Source: Ifrita kowaldi (taxonomy: Eukaryota > Chordata > Aves > Passeriformes > Cinclosomatidae). From it: a stretch of 64,000 nucleotides of DNA. Shown here in pieces: positions 55,162-64,000 of the stretch. Position 1 is the first letter of the stretch, and every line of letters starts with the position of its first letter. The stretch spans positions 124,001 to 188,000 of the forward strand of contig VZRS01008237.1 in NCBI GenBank assembly GCA_013398055.1, given 5' to 3'. A program made the position numbers and the translations under genes. A model generated the notes under the pieces. The model did no database searches. It had not been told where the DNA came from and was given only the letters and a program-made list of their open reading frames with translations.

Positions 55162-58100
55162 CATCTAAATGTCTCCAGTTGGCTAGATTTGCATGGGCAT
55201 GTGATATTCCACGCAGTCTCTGCTCTGAATACTCCCAGTATGGATGTGCTTCTAGGTCTGCATCTGAGACCTGGCAAAACTATTCCGGTCTTGACAGCCC
55301 TGAGTGATTCCCACGCTGTTCATGTGTCAGGCCTGCCAGGATGCCGAGCCAGCCAGCGATCAATTTGATTTCATGTGCAGCCTAATGCACTGCGGATGAG
55401 AAGACTGAGCACACTTGCTGCATCTTCTGCCTGATGTTACACTCAGAAGTCCTATGCTGGCCTTCAAATCTCTTTTCTGTCTGAGCATGCATCTTTCTGC
55501 AAACTAAATGCTCTAGCTGCTGCAGGATTCTCTCTGAGTCAGGCAGTTCTGTTTTGCATGGAAACATCCCAAAGTGAACCCGAAACAACATGACCTAATA
55601 TCTTTCTAGTACAGGCATTGACATGAACGTGGAATTACTGGGCTGTTCGTTCTTTCTCTAATTAATGTTAAATTATTCTATTCAAACTATCAATTGAAGT
55701 TGCGCACGAGCTCTTTAAATTTCAGTTGCAAGCAATTATCTTCGTCACTATGTTTCAGATTTCACCCACTCCTTCTTTCAACCCTGCCTCAGTTACAACA
55801 TGTGGAGTGGAGGAATCGTCCTACCAGTTAGAGCGTGAGAGGATGTGTTTGATAAAATTGTGTTAGGCAAGGCAGGCACTTCACTGTTCTGAGTGAAGTC
55901 ATTAATTACCAAGGAAACTCTTCCTTATCCCCCCTTTATGAGAGAGGACTGGCTTCAGGGAATAATGGGGATAGATAATCCTTGAGTGGGGTGGATGTCA
56001 AGATGCGACTTAATTCCTGCCATTGCCTTCTGTCTCCCTTCCTTTCCCATTGGCTCTTGTTGTTCCTGCGTAAGCATAAAACAGCATAAAGCCTCCAGAA
56101 CAAGCAGTTTCCCACTCCTTCCCAGACTGATCCTTGGCCATTCACTCTCATTCTTTTGCTTCCCCAGTCACTTGTGCTGGTGTGGCTTCATGGTGGAACC
56201 GATAAAGGAATAAATCTGTCTGAAAACTATCCCACATAAGCAGTTGGGAGCTGGTACCTGAGATAGGCTCCTGTATCACCTCTTCCATGCTTATGGTGGT
56301 GCAGAGTGGAGATGATCCAGCGCAGTACTCCACAGTTAAACACACCATGGGACTAAGGCACTACATGAGAGAACTTGGCCACTGCTTGTGGCCCACAGCA
56401 CACTCTCTCAGGGAAACTGGATTTACAGGATTTGTTTGGTTTTTTTTTTACCAGGTCCTGTACTGAGATTTCTGCAAAGTGCTTGGATATCTATGAGCCT
56501 GCGTAATTTTTTTTGTGTGTATATCTATTTAATAAAGATTTTCAGGGAAGGCCCCATCCCAGTTCTTTTTTCTTTGTTTACTACCGAACAGTTGAGCATG
56601 GACAAGGGTATCAAATCTGCAGAGTGAACTGTTCAGTGCTCTTTATTCACAGAGAAGAAAACATTACTCATCTTTTAGTTTTGATAACTAATCTTCCTTA
56701 ACGGACAATGTATCTTCAGCTTTGTCTTCAGAAAGTTATTTATTCAGTTGGGTCAATTTACCATGTCCTTCCCTTGATAAATATAAAATAAAAAGATCAT
56801 TGTATACATATAAAATTATGAGATCATTAGTGAACAACAGCTGGCATTACTCTCCAACATAATCATATTTCAGATATGTCTGTCAGAGTTACCAGAATGA
56901 ATTCTTATTGTTCTCTGTCACAGACTCTTGAGGCCTAGCTAATGTCTTTAGGGTGTGTTTTCATTTACAAACTTGTTTAAAATTGTCTGAAATGATATCC
57001 ATATAGAGGGTATAATAAGAGGATATAGTAATAAGGGTAAGTTCATATATTGCTTTAAACACTTTCTTAATAATGCTTCTCAAAGAAATTGTTAGTCCTG
57101 AAAATTCAAAAAGGTAGGGTTCATTTGGCACTGGCCTCAGCAAAAAGTTGCAGCTGCAGTTCAGTACTAGCTGAGCCTCGAACATTTAGTGGTCATCTGT
57201 GGCAAAGTTGTTAGTAGGGTTGCATTTTAAAACATATTTTTGTGAGAACAGGGGCCCTCCTTCAACTGTGCTGCAGAAATGAGCAAAGAAATTACTGACT
57301 ATAAATTCATGCTTTATATTTCTAGAGCTGAGCATGCATATTCATTTGTCGTGTTTCTCTGAAGCTTGAAATAGAGTTCAGTCTTTTTCCCAGACTTGGC
57401 CTTGTATAACTTGCAGAGATTTGTGATAGAAATACAGAGATTAGTAGAATGAATTATGGATGGAATTGTATGTATATAAAAGCACCAAAAGAAACAATAT
57501 CAAACAAAGGTTAAAGAACGTCATATGCTGATAACCAAGGACACAGTTAACGTCAGTCAGAGGGCTGAGCACCAAGGAATCCATTGTTTACAGCAAGACC
57601 AGAAGGCCTAAGTTGTCATGGGGCCACAGCACGACAACGCTTGAGTAGAAGACTTGAACTCTGCTAACAGGAGGATGACAGCAAGGTTGCAACCACGAAG
57701 ATGCCCAAATAAGGATACACAGTCCATGGGTATCAATCTTCCAAAAAGTATATGGAGGAATCTTTAAAGAAGATTCTGAAGCATGAGTGTATGCCATAGT
57801 GAATAATTCACAAAGTGAATTAAAACTATGTCTAAAACCCATTGTCAGCAAGAGGAATCCAAGAGGTTTAATTAGAAGTTGATAGCTACTGACCTTTGTC
57901 CCTGTGTCATGTATAAGTGAAATTGGCCAGACCACTGGGACACGCACATCTTGGTGCAAGAGAACATGAGAATGCGGGAGAACAATCTATGAGATGAAGA
58001 TAAATGATCAAAATTGATTTTGTTTAACATAGGTAGCATCTTCTTCCTCCAGCTGGTTTCACACTGATTTTTGTTGTTTTAAATTTTTGAGGTGTCAGGA

Positions 58101-58273
58101 ATTCTGTACTAATAGGGTGATTGCCAAAGCAGTTGGTATTTCAAGTGCTATTCTGTTACATGAAAGTCACTTTGGAGTTTTTAGGCTTTTAATTAGTTGG
58201 ATTTTGTAAGACACCACAACTGTGTTTCCTTTTAAATTCATGAAATACAGATACTCTTACACAGACCACATTA
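55162..58273. other. Upstream intergenic stretch, no gene seen
   Basis: Mixed AT-rich sequence without repeats or exons that I recognise. A 123-codon open frame at 57959-57588 (minus) has no recognisable similarity and is within chance length. Confidence 0.55.
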
Positions 58274-58956
58274 TGTCATTGTTTAACCCCAGCTGACAGC
58301 TAAGCCGTATGTAGACTCTAACTCACTTCTTGCTGCTGGGGTAGGGGAAAGAATCAGAAAGGTAAAATTGAGAAAACCTGTGTGTTGAGATAAAGACAGT
58401 TTAATAGGTAGAGCAAAACCCATGCACAGAAGCAAAGCAGAAGGCATTTATTCACCACTGCCCATGGGCAGGCAGGTGGTCAGCCATCTCCAGGAAAGCC
58501 AGGCATCACATATAACAAGGACTTGGGAAAACAAACACCATCACTCCAGATGTTCCCCCCCCTTCCTCCTTCTTCCCAGGCTTTGTATGCTGAGCATGAC
58601 ACCGGACAGGATGGGATATCCCTGTGATCAGTTGGGATCAGCTGTCCTGGCTGTGTCCCCGCACAGCTTCTTGTGCACCCAGGCTGCTCGCTGGTGGGGT
58701 AGGGTGAGAGGCAGAAAAGGCCTTATAGACTCACAGAATCTTCGGAGTTGGAAGGAATCCACAAGAATCATCAAGTCCAGCTTCTGACCCTGCACAGGTC
58801 AACCCCGAAAATAAAGGCTTGACGCTGTGTAACCACTGCTCAGCAGTAACTAATATATCCTTGTGTTATCAACACTGTGTTCAGCACAAACTAAAATACA
58901 TCCCCATAGCATCAACTAGAAAGAAAATTAACTCTACCCCAGCCAAAATCAACACA
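58274..58956 (-). mobile_element. Endogenous retroviral solo LTR, copy C, interrupted by a CR1 insertion
   Basis: It is the reverse complement of copies A and B: the + strand starts TGTCATTGTTTAACC (LTR 3' end) and ends CAAAATCAACACA (LTR 5' end). Without the 87-bp insert at 58726-58812 it is about 595 bp, as copy B. The TATA position (58582-58587) has decayed to TACAAA. No internal retroviral sequence was seen. Confidence 0.8.
58726..58812 (-). mobile_element. Short CR1 3'-end insertion inside the LTR
   Basis: The + strand reads CTCACAGAATCTTCGGAGTT, ATCATCAAGTCCAGCTTCTG and ACCCTGCACAGGTCAACCCC, the extreme 3' end of a CR1. LTR sequence resumes on both sides, with AAAGGCCTT before and AAAGGCTT after as a likely target-site duplication. 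Confidence 0.8.
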
Positions 58957-60363
58957 CTTTTACAAATTTAAGTACAACAATTAGTGCTTAGTTACGATGG
59001 AATGTAAATCCTTATGAGCTCTTTCTGAAGATTTCCTACATCTGTTTAAACCCTAAAGCCCCACCCTAGAAAGGCTGAAAAAATGCATCACGTATCTGCA
59101 CACATATATGAAATATGTACATATTCCCTATAATGGAACTCGGGAGCTTTTGTCTGAGAAATGCTTTATGCATTTGGAAGTAAATATAGGAGGCATTTAA
59201 GTTATGTTTTCTTAGACAGAAACTGCACAATATGGCAACTAGGAATATTTCCAGATTTTCCCATAAGCACTTTTACAATATTTTTGGCAATATTTTTGTT
59301 GGGTTTTTTTTTAGTTGGTGAGCCTGCACTAAAATGGAGACATCATCAGAGATCTGAAGTTCTAGTTCTTGTCTCTAAGGGATAAATTTGGATATCAAAT
59401 ATCTTTCTTTGGCTTACTCAAATAGGAAATGGGCAGCAGCTGTTGAATTTTGGTAGTCAGGATTAAGGAGTATGCTTTAAGGAGCAGCATACTCTGAAAT
59501 GAAAGAAAAAGAAACTGCATCAAGGTAAGAGAAGTTACTGTGAATTCCCTATAATTTAAGAAGTGCCTTTTGTGAGAAATCTCTCCAAATGGTAGCAGGT
59601 CTTTCTTTGACTACAGTGGTGTCCCTATGCCCCTCTTAAATCTTTCCTTGTTGTTGTACACCATGCAGTAGTACAAATACTCAGTGACAGTTTACCTTTA
59701 TTTTAAAGCAGAGGCAGCTACTAACCTTGTAAAAACTAGTTACAACATGTAGCAACTTTTTACATTGGCAAGTAATTTCCCTAATTTTTTTTAATGACTA
59801 CTTGAACACATTGGTAGTCCTCAGTGGGGATATTGCTGTGTCTATTCAGGGTCATAGAGAGTCAAGTCTGTGACTTCAAATAATATGTTGCCAGTGGTGA
59901 CGTGACAGCTATCTAGTATGTGTTTTTAATTTGTATCTGATTTAAAAATATGAATAACTCTAAAGCTAAGTTTTTCAGACTGCAATCTCTTCAACAACAT
60001 AGGCATCTGGAGATTTAATGGCTGGGATGTGTTTCTGTTTTGCAAAATGTAAAAACAACACCCCTCAGTCATTGTTTTGGAGTAATGTCATGAATTAGGT
60101 ATTTGTTAAAGTTCTCCTCTTGAGGGCAGCAAACATTCAGAACTAAAAGTCATTCATGTTTCTTAGTGGTGTGATAAAGAGTATCCTGGATTTTAAATAG
60201 ACCAGAGTTAGCTTGTCCCTTGGCTCTCATGGTTTAGGGAAAGCTTCACTTATAGCCCTACAATTCTTGTACTAAAGGACAAAGCCTGGAAGTTTAGGTG
60301 AAAAATGCAGCATATGAAATCAAGGCTTCACCTTAAACCAGCTGAGAAAAGAGTAACCAAGTA
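58957..60363. other. Upstream intergenic stretch, no gene seen
   Basis: AT-rich unique sequence. No exon, RNA gene or repeat was recognised. Confidence 0.55.
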
Positions 60364-61210
60364 GAAACATAGAATCATAGAATCATCAAGGCTGGAAGAG
60401 ACCCTTAAGATCATCAAGTCCAACTGTCAACCCATCCCTACTACTCATAAGTTCCAACCTAAGTTCTCTGTTAAACTAGATCAGCCTTTTCCTTCAATGG
60501 CTTATCTGTCCACACGTGGGGATGGCCTGCTCCTGAATGTTAAACAATACCTTTTTAAAGTATATCCAGTCTTCCTGAACTCCTTTGCCCTTCAGGACTG
60601 ATTCACAAAGGGCTCTGTCAATCAATGTCCTAACCAGGCCACAGTCTGCCTGCTGGAGGTCCAGAGTGGAAGTTCTGCTTGTGCTTTTCCTTATTGCACC
60701 CCTTATAGAAAACACTAACGTTTCATGGTCATTATGGCCAAGATAGCCACTGACCACCACATCACCCACTAGTCCTCTGTTCACAAAGAAAGGTCTAGCA
60801 GGGCACCTCCTCTAGTAGGCTCATTCACCAGTTGTGTTAGGAAATTGTCTCCCACACACCCCAGGAACCTCTTAGAGTACTTCTTCTCTGCTGTGTTGTA
60901 TTTCCAGTAGACATCTGGCAAATGTGTTTCCATGAGTACCAGGGCCAGCAATCATGAGACTTCTGCCAGCCACTTGTAGAATGCCTTATCAGCCTGTTCA
61001 TCCTGGTTGGGTGGTCTATAACAGACTCCCACCATGACATATGCTCTTCTGAACTTCTCCCATGATCTTTTCCCATAGGCACTCAACCTTGTCATCTCCA
61101 TCATCATTCATTCCAATACAATCAAAACACCCTGTAATGTACAGTAAAACACTCTGTAATGTACACCTCTCTTGCTTCACCTGTCTCTTCTAGAAAACTT
61201 ATAGCCATCC
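60364..61210 (-). mobile_element. CR1 LINE with internal deletion: endonuclease part joined to the 3' end
   Basis: Read on the minus strand, 61210 to about 60445 encodes the CR1 ORF2 endonuclease end in broken frames. WWESVIDHPTRMN, related to the GVCYRPPNQ region, is followed by NRGLVGDVVVSGYLGHNDHE. At about 60445 it jumps directly to the CR1 3' terminus (GGACTTGATGATCTTAAGGG, then GATTCTATGATTCTATG). The whole reverse transcriptase domain and most of the 3' UTR are absent. Confidence 0.8.
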
Positions 61211-64000
61211 AACAGCAGTCATTGTCATAAAGTTTAAAATGAGCTTTTTAAACATGTCTTCATAATAATGGAGCTCGATTGAAGTCGGTGTGAGAAGCTC
61301 AGGTGCCTTGGACCTCTCTAATGATTCATGAGCATATTCACACATGCTCAGCCACGAAGGATGACACCTGTGGCTATGTTCTGTCTACTGTGCCTTTGTC
61401 ATGGACATAGTGCAATATCTCCAAACAGAGAAAAGGAAACAGCTACCAACCAAATAGCAAAAACTACTAATATATGTTGTGGGTTTGCTCATTTACTACT
61501 TGTGTGTCTCCCATGTAGCTTCATTCTTCAGTGAGGTCTCATGCTGCAAAACAAGTAAATGGAAATTATTGCAGTGGTCAGTAGGCCTGTGACAGGTTTC
61601 AGGAAGTATTTCTGCTCCTCAATGTAATACCTCTCACTGTTACGTCTTGTGTTGGTCAATGTGCTGCATCAATGTAATTGTGCAAACTCAATTGTCATTA
61701 GCAAATTCGATGCAAATGTAAAGAAAGCATCTTTCTTTCCTCATTCGTTAATTAGCAAGAGAACAGTTTGAACTAGTGCACTGAAAATAACTATGACTTC
61801 TGTGTAATCTTTGAATGAAGCTAGATAAAAGATTAAATTAGACAAGTGTAAGTGTAACCTTTAATACTGGCAATGCTACAAATACACATTGGTATGTCTC
61901 ATTTTGCCATTGCCTAGATTTTATTAATAGAAACTCTGTGTTTCAGAACTTTTCTCTTTGCTTTTGACCCAGAATGTATGCCTTACCCAGGAATGACCTG
62001 CTTCCCTTGAATTTATTTCAGGTACTAGAAAACATAATGCCTTCAAACTTGGAGAGTGATGCAGAGATCATGGGAATTATGGAAGGAGTTTGATTGTCCT
62101 CTGCTTGTTCTTTGGCTTACTTCCAGCTCCCAGGAAAGCTGGGTATCATTCTCAATGTGGAATATCTGTTTTGTACCAAATTGCACTCTCAGGGAGTACT
62201 TACTTGCAGTCTTGTAGCAAGACTGTATACTCTGGATGTGTTATCCAAATCCTATGCCTCAAATCCCCAAGTAGGTTACATATATTTGAATTCTTCACCC
62301 ATTGTGATATTGAAGAGCTCATGATAAGGCAGAGAAAATTAGGGGAAAGGATCTGAGAGGAATATCATGTTGGCCAAAGGAATAAAACTCCTTGTGAATG
62401 ATGTGAAAGGCAGTGAGTGTTGCATGCCCAGGCAGGCTTGTGAAGGAGACCTGACCTTGCAGGTTATTCTGTATGGTGTGCAGGGTGAACCACATCTAGA
62501 CTGGTGAGAGAGCATATGATTCACACATTCCATCTGTCTGTATGGCTGGACTTACTCCCATCACTTTCTGGGATGGTTGACTTCTCAGCAGCTGTTTCAG
62601 CTTGTTCCTTGCCCATCTGTAAGACTCTGCTGTTGGATCATATGGAGCCCCCTCCTGCCTGTGCCTTGAAGAGAGGCCAGAGGGCAGGATTGGATCAGGA
62701 TTGGGTGGATCATCAGTTCATCCTGCACAGGGCTGGACTGGGGAGCCTAACTATCCGTTGTCCATACGTAGTGCCATACACTCTCTTTTGTTGAGAAACT
62801 CAAGGACTGGATGCTGCTGGTCATTCTTCATTGCAAATTAAGGCATTGGTGGCCCTGTGTGGAACAGCCAGAAGGCCAGGTACTGTGGTAGGTGACTATG
62901 CTGGGGAAGCTGGAGAAATCAGTATTGCCTGATTTCTTTTTCCCTTTCCTTGCCTAGGTAGATTTCTCTTTCACCAGAAGAGCAACTTACCCAGGCTAAT
63001 TGCAATTTTTGTCCCTATCCTCCAACATGCCCTGAAGACTTAGTTTAATGAAATATTGTGTGTCTGCTTGCTGTAATATATGGCAAGCCTCTGCTTTCAA
63101 GGATTTAAAAACCTCATAGCTTTGATTGTTCTGGCTATTTAACCATTTTACATGTTACAGTTGACTAGATTAATAAATGGCATTATAACATGCCAAAATC
63201 AAAATATTTTCTGTATCCATATGAGTATCTTTAAGTGCTTTCTGATTTTTTTCTTACCTCCACTAGTGTTGTAGCATTTTTTACTCTAACATAATTCAGA
63301 ATTATAAAGTATTGATTTTTGCACAGATATATGTGTGCCTTTCTTACATGGGTATTTCAAATTTTATTAATACGCATACAATGCAAATAGAAAATAATAG
63401 CATTTGATACTCAATATAAAAAATGTCTCTCAGATTAACCATGAAACATATATAGAAATAATTAACTTTATGGCCACTAGATGTGACTATTGCTCTATGT
63501 ATACATGACTGAAGCATCATTCACTGCTCTAAGTTGTAGTCGTGTAAAAAGAAAATCTGCGGGATAACAACTCTACAGTTTTCTAGTGTTGTGTCCTTAA
63601 TGCTATACACTGAATATTCACCATTTCTCTTAAAAATTACACCTTAGAATTTTTAAAGCAATGAAAATACATTATTTCATTATTTTGAAGTCTTAACCAT
63701 TAGATCTTTCTATTAGAAGAAAAATATTATTTCTAGAAAAATCAATAAATAGATTTTTGCATGGAAGATCTGCTAGATGGTTTTTCATTCTTTGCTTTGA
63801 TTAGATGCTCAAAATATTCTACAGTTTAGATAGAATTGAAAATTGAAAAACATACCTCTTCATATGCTAATTTATTTCCTCTGACTCCAGAATAAACCTC
63901 AGGGCTAATTAACAATACATTCAATAATTTTAAAATTTTTTTTCCATATCACATCAATGAGATGCCTATTTGTCTTGCCTAGATAACTAGTCCAAAATGT
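61211..64000. other. Upstream intergenic stretch, no gene seen
   Basis: AT-rich, with a less AT-rich part near 62400-62950. No gene, RNA gene or known repeat was recognised to the window edge. Confidence 0.55.

Noticed and set aside
57588..57959. 123-codon open frame on the - strand upstream of TPP2, in a stretch with a TATA-like word
   Set aside because: No recognisable retroviral or cellular motif. The length is within chance, and no LTR ends could be found.
1..64000. CRISPR arrays, operons, phage or bacterial mobile elements
   Set aside because: None seen. Intron-exon structure, CR1 and LTR repeats show vertebrate nuclear DNA.

Overview
This is a window of a bird nuclear genome, dominated by one protein-coding gene: a complete TPP2 (tripeptidyl peptidase II) on the minus strand. 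The avian assignment rests on many CR1 LINE fragments (3' ends with the repeated ATTCTATG octamer), three copies of one avian-type retroviral LTR, small introns, and a close vertebrate TPP2 protein. I cannot name the species.

Layout. Bases 1-1183 hold the 3' flank and 3' UTR. Bases 1184-53099 hold the TPP2 coding exons, all on the minus strand. I placed 29 coding exons by splice sites, phase and protein similarity. They join in frame to 3747 nt, or 1248 residues plus stop, one residue shorter than the human protein as I remember it. The S8 catalytic residues (Asp43, His263, Asn361, Ser448) and the two glutamates that anchor the substrate N-terminus (Glu304, Glu330) are present. Exon 1 and its promoter sit in a CpG island around 51.9-53.2 kb. 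Largest introns are intron 23 (8.5 kb, with an inverted pair of CR1s), intron 1 (7.0 kb) and intron 27 (6.3 kb, with an LTR).

Bases 53193-64000, upstream of TPP2, show no gene I can support. They hold CR1 fragments, an LTR with a CR1 inserted into it, an internally deleted CR1, and long AT-rich unique sequence.

The most important irregularity is at the TPP2 promoter. Three single N bases (52239, 52854, 53192) mark sequence junctions. A 104-bp segment containing the end of exon 1 is repeated identically on both sides of a 614-bp insert, ending exactly at the Ns. This looks like an assembly error, so the 5' end of the gene should be read with care.

I found no sign of an undescribed biological system. 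The remaining observations concern repeat architecture, hairpins, weak splice donors and base-composition tracts. All calls come from reading the sequence, without database searches.
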